DNA of 64,000 nucleotides from Fredinandcohnia onubensis (GTDB lineage Bacteria; Bacillota; Bacilli; Bacillales; Bacillaceae_L), in contig NZ_JAPSKV010000003.1 in the NCBI RefSeq assembly GCF_031181385.1, positions 310,001-374,000 of the forward strand. Reading direction: 5' to 3'. The notes under the pieces were generated by a model. It saw only the letters and a list, made by a program, of their open reading frames with translations, was not told where the DNA came from and searched no databases. The position numbers and the translations under genes were made by a program. This document shows, piece by piece, positions 10,190 through 19,401 of the stretch (positions within the stretch are counted from its first letter, which is position 1; each line of letters opens with the position of its first letter).

Positions 10190-10891
10190 TTATTCTTGAG
10201 TTAGGATCATGTTTCTAAAGGCATCTAAATGCTTTCCAATTCGTTTTATTGCTAAATCTGGATCTCGTGCAACAATAGCATCAAATATTTTTTGATGGGC
10301 AATAATAATTTCTTCTTGAGACCCCTCTTCGATTTCATGAAGAAGTGTGCTCTCATAAATAAATGGTTCAAGTACTTTCATTAATAGCATTAAAACACGA
10401 TTATGAGTAGCCATTACAATAGCCATATGAAACTCAAAGTTCTTTTCTTGAATATTACCTTTTTTATATTTCAAGGCCCTTTCTAAATCTTCTTTGACCT
10501 CTTCTATATACTCAAGGTCCTCTTGGTTTGCTTTTTCCGCTGCTATTCCAACACAAATTGTCTCCAAAGCAATTTGTGTTTCCATTAGTTCTGATAAATC
10601 AATATTATTAAAGTTAATCATAGATGAAAATGTTCTTATTATTAGTGAAGTATTAGGTTCACCGATAAAAACACCACCGCCTACCCCTTTTTTTGATACT
10701 ACGAGACCTTCAAACTCTAATAATAACAATGCTTCTCGAGCAGTTGCTCTGCTACAAGACCACTTCTCCATGATTTCTCGATCAGATAAAAAACGGGAAT
10801 TTGGATCTATTTTTTGTTCAAATATTATATTTCTTAACTCTTCTGCAATTGTGTTTGATAACTTTAAAGGATTTTTTTTCTCATCGATCAT
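10190..10891 (-). CDS. FadR/GntR-family transcriptional regulator with FCD domain
   Basis: 233 residues. The winged helix is at about 10-75 (LSNTIAEELRNIIFEQ, SDREIMEKWSCSRATAREAL, GGGVFIG), followed by an all-helical FCD ligand domain with the usual metal-site pattern (FHMAIVMATHN, a later HQKIFDAI). The ATG at 10891 has an AGGGGTG box; a TTG 18 codons upstream is less likely. It lies downstream of the TRAP/CoA operon in the same direction but after an AT-rich gap with its own candidate operator, so it is the likely local regulator, responding to an organic acid or acyl-CoA. Confidence 0.85.
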   Translation of the reverse strand: MIDEKKNPLKLSNTIAEELRNIIFEQKIDPNSRFLSDREIMEKWSCSRATAREALLLLEFEGLVVSKKGVGGGVFIGEPNTSLIIRTFSSMINFNNIDLSELMETQIALETICVGIAAEKANQEDLEYIEEVKEDLERALKYKKGNIQEKNFEFHMAIVMATHNRVLMLLMKVLEPFIYESTLLHEIEEGSQEEIIIAHQKIFDAIVARDPDLAIKRIGKHLDAFRNMILTQE

Positions 10892-10954
10892 AATTCCCAC
10901 CCCTAGTTTTACTCCCTTTCCATTTAATTTATTTTCTAAACTCAAACATGAAAT

Positions 10955-10972
10955 TTAGTAATTAATCACTAA
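10955..10972. promoter_or_regulatory. Candidate GntR/FadR operator
   Basis: TTAGTAATTAATCACTAA is an almost perfect 18-base palindrome, 64 bases upstream of the regulator's ATG. A related partial copy, TTAGTGATTAA, occurs at 10157-10167 just past the gene's 3' end. Autoregulation is inferred from position and symmetry only. Confidence 0.5.
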
Positions 10973-11050
10973 AAGGGAACTTTTTACTTTTATATTAATT
11001 TATGAAAGTATTAAAAATTATATTATACTTTATATAAATATAAAATATGC

Positions 11051-12076
11051 TTATTGGTATTCGCCAGTCCATGCATTTTTTTCTTCATACCATTTTACAG
11101 CGCCTGGATGGTATTTTAATTCCAAATCTTTAACTAAATAATCCGCCCCACGGAAAGAGTTTTCTACTGTGTACTCTGATCCAGTTGGGTGAATCTTTGC
11201 AATTTCATCCGTGTTTTCTTGAATTGCTTTAAGAAATTCATATATGAGTTGTTCTTCTATGTCTGCACGAACTGCAATGAAAGCAGCAGACCCAAACGTT
11301 TGAAATTCCTCTTCCATTCCTCTGTATGTTCCACCTGGGATATTTATTGGAAATGCATCTGGCTGATATTGTTTAAACTTCTCAATAAATTCATCCGTTG
11401 CAGGTAATACTTTTACATCAATTGAAGTAGAGACATCTGAAAGTGATGCCGTGGGAATCCCACCTACTAAAATTGCACCATCAATATTATTATCTTTGAG
11501 TGCATTAGCTTGCTCACTAGATGACAATGGAGCCTCTTCAATATCATCAAATGTCAGTCCATATATGTCAAGATATGTTTCTGCTTCTGTAACTATGGCA
11601 CTTCCTGGTGCACCCGTACCAATCTTTCTTCCTTTTACAAAAAGCTCATCCATACTAGTAATCCCTGAATCTTCGCGAACAACTATATGACGAATATTTA
11701 CATGCCCTGCAGTTAATAGTTTTATTTTAGATAAATCAACCGTTTCATCTTCGAGTGTTATGGCAAGGTCGCTCGAGGTAAATATTCCAAAATCCATATC
11801 ACCGCTACTAACACGACGTAAATTCTCGACTCCTCCAGCAGTCGATTGTGCCGTTACTTTTACATTAGACATATTTTTATTAACAACATCAGCTATACCA
11901 CTACCAACATAAAAGTAAGATCCTCCTTCACTACCTGTTCCAATTAACAGAGAAGTTGGCTTTGATGATGTGTCAGAAGATTCACTGCTAACTTGTTCTG
12001 TCTGGGTGTTGCATCCTATTAATACAATAAATAAACCGATGATCAAACTGCACATTACCAGATACTTTTTTGCCAT
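11051..12076 (-). CDS. TRAP transporter solute-binding protein, TAXI family (lipoprotein)
   Basis: 341 residues. The N-terminus has a lipoprotein signal (LIIGLFIVLIGC, Cys as the lipidation site), so the protein is tethered to the outer face of the membrane. TAXI-family features are LLIGTGSEGGSYFYVGSGIADVV, LRRVSSGDMDFGI and GAPGSA. It captures the substrate and hands it to the fused permease encoded immediately upstream (13 bases between). TAXI substrates are usually organic acids or amino acids; the operon suggests a carboxylate that is activated as a CoA thioester. A GGAGG box precedes the ATG. Confidence 0.9.
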   Translation of the reverse strand: MAKKYLVMCSLIIGLFIVLIGCNTQTEQVSSESSDTSSKPTSLLIGTGSEGGSYFYVGSGIADVVNKNMSNVKVTAQSTAGGVENLRRVSSGDMDFGIFTSSDLAITLEDETVDLSKIKLLTAGHVNIRHIVVREDSGITSMDELFVKGRKIGTGAPGSAIVTEAETYLDIYGLTFDDIEEAPLSSSEQANALKDNNIDGAILVGGIPTASLSDVSTSIDVKVLPATDEFIEKFKQYQPDAFPINIPGGTYRGMEEEFQTFGSAAFIAVRADIEEQLIYEFLKAIQENTDEIAKIHPTGSEYTVENSFRGADYLVKDLELKYHPGAVKWYEEKNAWTGEYQ

Positions 12077-12089
12077 GTTAAGAGTCCTC

Positions 12090-14072
12090 CTAATTAATAA
12101 TTTTTTCTAATCTGTTATTCTTATTGTCATACAAAGACTTTTTATTTCTTAAAAATTGAATTATGTGTATTGTAACAACGATGATTAATCCCAATATACT
12201 AAATTTAATATCTGGGATTATTAACATTAATCCGCTGCCAGCCATTACGATTCGCTTCCACCATGAAATAATGAGATTGGGTAAAATTATACCTTGTAAT
12301 GCACTCGCCACACAATAAGTTCCAATCATTGCAGTACAAAATGCTATTAATATATCAATAACACTTCCATTCAATAGGAGGACATCATTGTACACAAATA
12401 AAAATGGTACGATATACAGTACGTTTGCTATGCGCATTGCACTCCATGCGACTTTAAATGGTGGTGCTTTAGCAATTCCGGCTGCTACAAATGCGTCTGG
12501 TGCCGATGGAGGTGAGATTCCTGAAATTACTCCAAAGTAGAAAATAAACAAATGGGCAGCTAATGGATTAACACCCATACTAATTAGTGAAGGTGCAACA
12601 ATAACGGCTAATACTGAATAGGCAACTAAAATTGGCACACCAGTTCCGAGGATTATTGCTACAATAGCTGTTATTATCAGTAATACAAACAGACTACCAT
12701 TTGCCAAATTGATCATAATATTTGATAAATGAAGTCCTAAACCACTTACCGAGATAATGCCAGCCATTAAACTGGCTAAAGCTACGATGCCACCAATTAC
12801 AAGAGAATCAGTTGCACCTGATACCATTGCATTTTTTACCTTTAAAATCTTATTTCTTAAATTAGTAGTACGATCGAATATAAACATTACAAGAAGGCTT
12901 GATACAATTCCCCAAAACCCTGCTCGAGCAGGCGATACACCTGCAACTGCTATCATATAAAGTAACACCAAAATAGGGATCAAATTATACCAACCATTTT
13001 TTAAAGTTGTCTTAAACTTAGGTATTTCCTTTATGTCTACTCCACGTAGATTATTTTTTGTTGCTTCTAAATCAATCATGAAAAAAAGGCTAATATAAAA
13101 TAAGATCCCAACAATGAAGCTAGCTTTGGCTATGTCCCAATATGACATTCCTAGTAATTCCATCATAATAAATACCGTACTACCCATAATAGGGGGCATA
13201 ATTTGGGAACCTAAACTGCTACAAGCTTCCACACCGCCAGCAAATGTGCGATTAAAACCAGTTCTCTTCATCATTGGTATAGTGATCGACCCTACACTTG
13301 CTACATTTGCAATGCTACTTCCAGTTAACATCCCCATAAGAGAGCTTGCAACAACTGCAATTTTACCCGCACCTCCACGCCATTTTCCAAACAATATTAA
13401 TGCCAAATCGTGAAAGAATTCTGCTGTCCCGGATATGCGAATAAACGCTGCAAAGATTATGAAAAGCAATATAAAGTCTGCTGCTATTCCTGTTATTTGA
13501 CCAAACGGTCCATTTGTTGTTAAAAAGAACGTAGCAATAAATCTAGGAATATCAAAACCTGAATGTGTAAATGGCTCAGGTAACAAAGTTCCAAATATCG
13601 CATAACCGACAAAAAGAGAAACAATTATAACAAATCCCCATCCAGCAACTCGTCGTGCTACCTCAAACATGATTAAGAATGCAAGAATTCCAATAAGTAC
13701 ATCTTCAAATGTGGGAGGCAAACCAACTCGACTATTATAAGTTTGAAACGTTGAATAAACATAAATTCCCGCTATCACAGACATTATTGCTAGGAGGATA
13801 TCAAATCCTAAAACAACCCGATTATTTTTTAGTTTCGTAGAGATTGGATATAAAAGTAAAGTAAAAACTAATGCACCTGTCAAGTAGATTGACCGATGTT
13901 CAATCCCTGGTAATCCCTGAAATCCAGCAGCATAAATAAAATACAATACATAAACTATCATTAGTACTGTTAGTATCCGATTCCCTGTTTTCGAAAAAGA
14001 TCTAAAACGTAAAGAGGTGTCGTGCAGTTCAGTAGTAAGATCTTCGATTTGATCCTCCTTTTTATGTTGCAT
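12090..14072 (-). CDS. TRAP transporter fused permease (DctQM type)
   Basis: 660 residues with about 16-18 membrane helices. The first 170 correspond to the small DctQ subunit and the rest to the large DctM subunit, fused as is usual for TAXI systems. Motifs include GAGKIAVVASSLMGMLTGSS, GSQIMPPIMGSTVFIM and SGISPPSAPDAFVAAGIA. It imports substrate using an ion gradient, with the TAXI protein as receptor. An out-of-frame ATG-TAA dipeptide lies between the GGAGGAG box and the true ATG. Confidence 0.92.
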   Translation of the reverse strand: MQHKKEDQIEDLTTELHDTSLRFRSFSKTGNRILTVLMIVYVLYFIYAAGFQGLPGIEHRSIYLTGALVFTLLLYPISTKLKNNRVVLGFDILLAIMSVIAGIYVYSTFQTYNSRVGLPPTFEDVLIGILAFLIMFEVARRVAGWGFVIIVSLFVGYAIFGTLLPEPFTHSGFDIPRFIATFFLTTNGPFGQITGIAADFILLFIIFAAFIRISGTAEFFHDLALILFGKWRGGAGKIAVVASSLMGMLTGSSIANVASVGSITIPMMKRTGFNRTFAGGVEACSSLGSQIMPPIMGSTVFIMMELLGMSYWDIAKASFIVGILFYISLFFMIDLEATKNNLRGVDIKEIPKFKTTLKNGWYNLIPILVLLYMIAVAGVSPARAGFWGIVSSLLVMFIFDRTTNLRNKILKVKNAMVSGATDSLVIGGIVALASLMAGIISVSGLGLHLSNIMINLANGSLFVLLIITAIVAIILGTGVPILVAYSVLAVIVAPSLISMGVNPLAAHLFIFYFGVISGISPPSAPDAFVAAGIAKAPPFKVAWSAMRIANVLYIVPFLFVYNDVLLLNGSVIDILIAFCTAMIGTYCVASALQGIILPNLIISWWKRIVMAGSGLMLIIPDIKFSILGLIIVVTIHIIQFLRNKKSLYDNKNNRLEKIIN

Positions 14073-14253
14073 TACATTATCACTCCTCCTAAGAATAGAT
14101 GTTGCGGTTATTCATTTGTTAAGAAAACGCTCTCAATATTAGGTGAAAGATTATCGTATCTTACGAAGATACTGATAGTTTGTATCTCTTTTAATAGTTT
14201 TACTAAATAATAGATATATATTTAGAAATTCATATTATTTACAGAGCATTCGT

Positions 14254-14712
14254 TTAGTTCCTTTTTTTAAATGGAAGTTTTATTACTGCATTACCTGGTA
14301 CACATATAATCCCATTTTCATTTACCTCTTTCAAATCAATATAGACAATACCTTCATTATTAATAATTTCTTTGTTTACTATTTGCCCATAACAGGTCAA
14401 TGTATTACCTGGTACTGCAAACCTTCTTACACTTAACTCCATACTTTTAATCTCTCCGTTTACGCCCATCCAGTCCGTACATAATTGGGTCATAAAGGCA
14501 CCATGGAGATGGGATTGAACTAATACATCTGGGTATCCCTCCTCCTTTGCATATTTTTGATCAAAGTGAATTCTATGTGTATTCCATGTGATAGCACTAT
14601 ATCGAAAAAGTTGTAAGTGTGTAGGTTTTTTTACTAATGGTGGTATATTGTCACCAATTTTTACATCTTCAAAAAATGGAGATTGATAAGTACAGATAGA
14701 CTGTATTTGCAT
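14254..14712 (-). CDS. MaoC-like hot-dog hydratase subunit, catalytic type
   Basis: 152 residues forming a single hot-dog fold. The segment YSAITWNTHRIHFDQKYAKEE carries the (R)-hydratase/dehydratase signature (NxHRIHxD), followed by DVLVQSHLHGAFMTQL. It resembles the C-terminal half of HTD2 or mesaconyl-C4-CoA hydratase-type proteins. It probably pairs with the product of the gene directly upstream (22 bases away) to hydrate or dehydrate an acyl-CoA. Good AAGGAGG box before ATG. Confidence 0.82.
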   Translation of the reverse strand: MQIQSICTYQSPFFEDVKIGDNIPPLVKKPTHLQLFRYSAITWNTHRIHFDQKYAKEEGYPDVLVQSHLHGAFMTQLCTDWMGVNGEIKSMELSVRRFAVPGNTLTCYGQIVNKEIINNEGIVYIDLKEVNENGIICVPGNAVIKLPFKKRN

Positions 14713-14734
14713 AAAATGACCTCCTTGATATTAT

Positions 14735-15238
14735 TTAACGAGCAATATTCGTACGTATCGAAATGCAAATCACTTTATTATTTTCATCTGTATATGTGTT
14801 AGTTTCCTCCAAAAATGCTACTAATCCTTTCTTACCTTCCTTTATATATGCATTTGTTATCTCATTAGTAAGAGTTATTTTGGTTCCAGCAACCAGAGGT
14901 TTAAAAAACTGCTTTTTTTCTCCTCCACCCATAATTTTTATACCATCAAACTGTTTTGGTAAAAAACCTTCCTTTGGCATTCCATCTCGGTGAAGATGTT
15001 CCTCTTCTAGACCACGTCCCCATTCAATAATTGAGGCTAAAAGGTTAGGCGGCGCAACGACATCTTTATAGCCATATTTTTGAGCATATTCCTTATCATG
15101 GTATAAGGGATTCTGATCACCAATCGCTAATGCATATCTTCGGATTAATAAAGAATCGATTTGACCAATGACTTTCACTTTTTTTGTACCAACAATTGTC
15201 TGAAAATAGTTAGCCAATTGTTCTATTTTTGATGACAT
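14735..15238 (-). CDS. FAS1-like dehydratase domain protein (MaoC N-terminal-type partner)
   Basis: 167 residues with the signature YALAIGDQNPLYHDKEYA and then VVAPPNLLASI, typical of the FAS1-like dehydratase/MaoC N-terminal hot-dog. Such subunits lack the catalytic HRIH motif and act with a catalytic partner, here the next gene. In fused homologues both domains form one chain; here they are split. Start: ATG with GGAGGGATTCC upstream. Confidence 0.82.
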   Translation of the reverse strand: MSSKIEQLANYFQTIVGTKKVKVIGQIDSLLIRRYALAIGDQNPLYHDKEYAQKYGYKDVVAPPNLLASIIEWGRGLEEEHLHRDGMPKEGFLPKQFDGIKIMGGGEKKQFFKPLVAGTKITLTNEITNAYIKEGKKGLVAFLEETNTYTDENNKVICISIRTNIAR

Positions 15239-15250
15239 GGAATCCCTCCG

Positions 15251-16435
15251 TCATAATATAATTTTATTTTTGCGTAATTCCTCTAACTTATCTTGATTAA
15301 TCTCAACTAATTCTTTTAAAATCTCATTTGTATGTTCACCAAGTTTAGGAGAAACTCGAACATCCTCAAGTGGAGAATCTGATAGTCGAATAGGTGAACC
15401 TGGTACTCTAACTTTTCCGCGATTAGGATGTTCTACTTCACGTATCATTTTTCTATATTTCAAGTGTTTGTCGTCCGCAACCTCTGCTATGGATAATACA
15501 GGTGCACATGGGACATTAAATCCGGTAATAGTATTTAATACGTCCATCTTCTTTTGAGTTTTTGTAAATGACGAAATAATCTCATCTACCAAATCCATAT
15601 TGCGTACTCTATCCTGCTTAGTTATAAAGCGAGAATCAGTGAGTAACTCTTCTCTCCCAATACATTTTACAAGGTTTTCCCAATGCTTTTCAGACATGCA
15701 TAAAATAGCAATATATCCATCCTTGGCCGGGTACACATTATAAGGAGCTTCAGATAATCCGCTATGTCTATTCCCTGTACGTTGCGGTAATTCATCATCA
15801 CCGTCGTAATATGCACCTAGTGGTGATGCAAGTACCGGATACATAGTGTCATGCATAGATACTTCTACAAGCTGACCTCTACCTGTTCTTTCCCTTTGAT
15901 ATAGCGCAGTTAAAATACCACCAAATAAGTGAATACCACCCATAAAATCTACCACTGCTGGCCCCGCTTTTACAGGAGGTCCATCTGGATACCCAGTACT
16001 GGTCATTACCCCACCTATTGCTTGAATGGTTAAATCCATTGCAGGGAGATTTGCATACGGTCCTTCCAAACCGTATCCCTTTCCTGTTGCATATATGATT
16101 CTAGGATTTACCTCTTGTAGAATGTCATAATCCAAACCTAAGCGATTCATTACGTTAGGAGCAAAGTTCTCTACTACAACGTCTGCTTTTTTCACCATTT
16201 CCAAAAATAGGTCTTTACCCTCAGATTCTTTTAAATTAATCGCAACTCCATATTTATTAGAATTAACCATTAAGAATTCATGAGGCTCATTTCTTCTTCT
16301 TCTTAATACTTCTCCTTCAATAGGTTCTATTTTTATAACTTTAGCCCCCTGATATGCCAACATTAATGTACAGTAAGGACCATTATAGATTTGACCTAAG
16401 TCTAGAACAACAACATCTTCCAGTGCTTTCCTCAT
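15251..16435 (-). CDS. CaiB/BaiF family (class III) CoA transferase
   Basis: 394 residues. The family pattern is complete: VLDLGQIYNGPYCTLMLA, GAKVIKIEP near the N-terminus, NLKESEGKDLF, the catalytic Asp in MDLTIQAIGGVM, and the C-terminal RKMIREVEHP, GSPIRLS and LGEHTNEIL. It probably moves CoA from a donor thioester to the carboxylate imported by the TRAP system. ATG at 16435 has an AAGGGAG box 8 nt upstream; a GTG two codons earlier lies too close to that box. It follows the acyl-CoA dehydrogenase gene after 15 bases. Confidence 0.9.
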   Translation of the reverse strand: MRKALEDVVVLDLGQIYNGPYCTLMLAYQGAKVIKIEPIEGEVLRRRRNEPHEFLMVNSNKYGVAINLKESEGKDLFLEMVKKADVVVENFAPNVMNRLGLDYDILQEVNPRIIYATGKGYGLEGPYANLPAMDLTIQAIGGVMTSTGYPDGPPVKAGPAVVDFMGGIHLFGGILTALYQRERTGRGQLVEVSMHDTMYPVLASPLGAYYDGDDELPQRTGNRHSGLSEAPYNVYPAKDGYIAILCMSEKHWENLVKCIGREELLTDSRFITKQDRVRNMDLVDEIISSFTKTQKKMDVLNTITGFNVPCAPVLSIAEVADDKHLKYRKMIREVEHPNRGKVRVPGSPIRLSDSPLEDVRVSPKLGEHTNEILKELVEINQDKLEELRKNKIIL

Positions 16436-16450
16436 TATCACTTCTCCCTT

Positions 16451-17641
16451 TTAAAGTTTGACTTTTCCACTTAGCAAATCTCGTGCTATTACCATACGAT
16501 GCACTTCTGAAGGACCTTCTCCTATTCTCTTAATTCTTAATTCACGGTACCAGCGTTCAAATGGAAATTCTTTGGTTAGTCCCATTCCACCAAATATCTG
16601 TACGACTCGATCTATAACTCTATTTGCAGCCTCTGTTGCATAAAGCTTAGCCACAGATACTTCATATCTCGAATCTTTCCCTTGATCTGCTTTCCATGCA
16701 GCGTCATAGACTAACATTCGTGCTGCCCTGATTTCAATTTCTGAATCTGCAATCATCCATTGAATTGCCTGTTTATTAGCTAATTTGCTCTTATGCACCT
16801 CACGAATATTTGCATATTCAATTGCTTTTCTTAGAGCTGCTGTTGCAATTCCAACACATTCTGCTGCATATGGGATTCTTCTATTTATCAACCAATCTTG
16901 TGCAATAGTAAAGCCTTGACCTACTTCTCCTAAAACATTCTCTTCTGGGACCTCAACGTCTTCAAAAAAAACTTCACATGGTGACCAAGAACGAATGACT
17001 GGTATTAGCTTATATGACAGACCTGGTACCCCATTATCTACAATAAATGCTGTAATACCATTTCTACCTTCTCCTGTACGTGCAAAGACAATTCCGTAAT
17101 CAGCTGTGTCTGCACCTGAAATGAATACCTTTTGTCCATTTAATATCCATCGGCCACCTTTTTTTATCGCTCTTGTTTGAATCGTACGTGCAGGGTCTGA
17201 CCCTCCTCCTGTCTCCGTAACTGCAACAAATGCCTTTTTCTTTCCTTCGATAGATGGGATTGCATATTTTTTTATTTGTTCTTCTGTTCCTTTATATAAT
17301 ATATTAGGCACATCATTACCAAAGGCAAATAGAGCTGCACTATATGCACCAGCCCGATGTTGAGAAGATTCTTCTGCAACTATGGCATGTGCAAATAAGC
17401 TAAGATTTGCTCCCCCATATTCTTTTGGAGCGTTTAATGCCCATAGTCCCATCTTCTTAGCTTTAGCTTGCAATTTCTCTAACTTATCATCTGGCAAATA
17501 ATTAGCATCATAATCCATCTCATTTTCTAATGGAATGACTTCATTTTGAATAAAGTTTCTAACCGTTTCTTTCAACATTTTTAGCTCATCAGATAATTTA
17601 AATCCATCGTAGTATACTTGACTTTCAGATTCGCTTATCAT
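16451..17641 (-). CDS. Acyl-CoA dehydrogenase
   Basis: 396 residues with the full ACAD fold: an N-terminal helical domain, the FAD region AVTETGGGSDPARTIQTRA, VFISGADTADYGIVFART in the middle beta domain, and the C-terminal VDRVVQIFGGMGLTKEFPFERWYRELRIKRIGEGPSEVHR, where the Glu of GEGPSE is the likely catalytic base. It introduces a 2,3-double bond in the CoA-activated substrate, supplying the enoyl-CoA for the hot-dog hydratase pair. Substrate unknown. ATG preceded by GAGGTG. Confidence 0.9.
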   Translation of the reverse strand: MISESESQVYYDGFKLSDELKMLKETVRNFIQNEVIPLENEMDYDANYLPDDKLEKLQAKAKKMGLWALNAPKEYGGANLSLFAHAIVAEESSQHRAGAYSAALFAFGNDVPNILYKGTEEQIKKYAIPSIEGKKKAFVAVTETGGGSDPARTIQTRAIKKGGRWILNGQKVFISGADTADYGIVFARTGEGRNGITAFIVDNGVPGLSYKLIPVIRSWSPCEVFFEDVEVPEENVLGEVGQGFTIAQDWLINRRIPYAAECVGIATAALRKAIEYANIREVHKSKLANKQAIQWMIADSEIEIRAARMLVYDAAWKADQGKDSRYEVSVAKLYATEAANRVIDRVVQIFGGMGLTKEFPFERWYRELRIKRIGEGPSEVHRMVIARDLLSGKVKL

Positions 17642-17716
17642 ATATTGGTCACCTCAATTTCATTTTGTATTTCAAACATGTTAAACTGGAAAGACATACC
17701 CTATTTAGTTATTAAA

Positions 17717-18061
17717 CTAGGAAATTGTTAATAAAATATCGTCATTTACTTCAATTTCTACTCTCAGCAATATTGGACCCATCGTTTTACCTTGATGATC
17801 TCTTCTCAGTGAAGATGGTCCACCACCTCCAAGTGCATCTTTAAGATGATACTTTAATGCTAGTACATTTGGAACCTCATACCTTATTACATCTCCATTT
17901 ACTAATTCGCCGTAGAGTTTTTTCACCCTTTCAGCAGTAAGCTCTTTTTTCAATATCTCATAAACCACCTCATTGGGTGCAAAAACACTTATATCCGAAT
18001 CATTGCCCTTATCTCCACATCTAATTTGAACTAAATCCTTTAATAAAATCTTCATAATCAT
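17717..18061 (-). CDS. AtuA C-terminal-like ferredoxin-fold protein
   Basis: 114 residues. The motif IRCGDKGNDSDISVFAPNEVVYEIL matches the domain found at the C-terminus of AtuA-type proteins; ALGGGGPSSLRRDHQGKTMGPILLR follows. No enzymatic role is established. It overlaps the stop of the larger AtuA gene (TGATG), so the two are translationally coupled and probably form one complex. In other bacteria the domains are fused in a protein of roughly 590 residues. Confidence 0.8.
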   Translation of the reverse strand: MIMKILLKDLVQIRCGDKGNDSDISVFAPNEVVYEILKKELTAERVKKLYGELVNGDVIRYEVPNVLALKYHLKDALGGGGPSSLRRDHQGKTMGPILLRVEIEVNDDILLTIS

Positions 18062-19401
18062 CAACCCACCTTTATATGTTCATCAATAATTGCTTTAGGA
18101 ACTAATATCGGACAAATTCCTAGAAGACCTCTAGGTTTCCTCATACCACTCATACCGCCTGAAAATGGTGGACCGTTTAATCCTAATGGAGGCACTAATC
18201 TTCCTAATCGCGCAGCATCTTTCTTAGTTTTTGCATGAATCGCAATTCGAAGATCAACTTCGTTTATTTCTGGATCAGGTTTTGCTAACGGTCCATGAAA
18301 CGAATTGTACCCTTGATAGGAGATATGAATATCTTCATATTGAATATTTTCTAACTCCATTTGTGCGACTAGAATCTCTGCAGCTCTTTGGGCTTTTTCT
18401 AATGCATCCGGCCAACAGTATCCAAGAATTGCCTCACCGAGGTAACCGTTTTCAAAACCAATTAGAACTTTATAAGAATCTGGCGCTGGTTTACCTGTTG
18501 TACCAAATACTCGAACATGGTCCTTTTCTATTTCTTCAAACTGGGTATCTGCAAGGTTTACTATTACATCAGGCAATATATAGTTATAAGGGTCATGTAC
18601 CTCATATAGTAACTGCTCTTTTAGAGTATCCTTACTAACTAGACCACCAGAGTTCGGTGTTTTAGTCATGATGGCCTCACCATTTTCATCAACGATTGCA
18701 ATGGGATATCCAATATTAACCATATTAATTGAACGCCAATCCCCACTAAAATTTCCTCCAGTTGACTGTGCTGAGCACTCCATTAAATGACCTAAAGTCA
18801 TTGCGCGCGCTAATCGATCCCAGTCGTCCCATGCCCAACCGAATTCATAAATTAGCGGCGCTGCGAACTGGGCAGAGTCAGTAGTTCTACCTGTAATCAC
18901 AATATCTGCCCCTTTTTCTAATGCTTCTACTAAAGGTCTAGCTCCAAGATACGCATTTGCAAAAGAAATTTGATGCTCTTCTGGGTTAAATCTCTCACCA
19001 CTTTGCATATTTACAAGCAAGTTATTCTGTTTGAAGTATTCTAAATGATTAGTTACGTCATCGCCCACTACAACTGCTACTTTTAAATCGAGTCCTAATT
19101 CATTTACTACTTTATCTACTACTTTTTTAGCACCTAAAGGATTTATACCTCCTGCATTAGTTAGAATTTTCACTCTATTTTCAGCGCACAAAGGCAATAG
19201 CTGACGCATCATAGGCTCAAGGTCTTTTGTATACCCTAAGTCTGGATTTCTCTGTTTATCTTTTTGTAATATCGCCATTGTCAATTCTGCTAAGGCATCG
19301 AAACACAAATAATTAAGATTTCCTTCTTTAACACTTTGAATAGCAGGTCTTATTGTATCGCCGTAAAATCCAGTTCCTGCACCAATACGAATTTTTTTCA
19401 T
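18061..19401 (-). CDS. AtuA-family (acyclic terpene utilisation) protein, N-terminal part
   Basis: 446 residues. Motifs typical of the family include IGAGTGFYGDTIRPAIQSV, NYLCFDALAELTMAILQ, ILTNAGGINPLGAK, DIVITGRTTDSAQFAAPL and GGNFSGDW. AtuA is required in Pseudomonas for citronellol/geraniol catabolism, but its reaction is not known. Here it heads the operon, with the C-terminal domain encoded separately next door, and no geranyl-CoA carboxylase genes are present. The ATG has a GGAGG box. Confidence 0.85.
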   Translation of the reverse strand: MKKIRIGAGTGFYGDTIRPAIQSVKEGNLNYLCFDALAELTMAILQKDKQRNPDLGYTKDLEPMMRQLLPLCAENRVKILTNAGGINPLGAKKVVDKVVNELGLDLKVAVVVGDDVTNHLEYFKQNNLLVNMQSGERFNPEEHQISFANAYLGARPLVEALEKGADIVITGRTTDSAQFAAPLIYEFGWAWDDWDRLARAMTLGHLMECSAQSTGGNFSGDWRSINMVNIGYPIAIVDENGEAIMTKTPNSGGLVSKDTLKEQLLYEVHDPYNYILPDVIVNLADTQFEEIEKDHVRVFGTTGKPAPDSYKVLIGFENGYLGEAILGYCWPDALEKAQRAAEILVAQMELENIQYEDIHISYQGYNSFHGPLAKPDPEINEVDLRIAIHAKTKKDAARLGRLVPPLGLNGPPFSGGMSGMRKPRGLLGICPILVPKAIIDEHIKVG

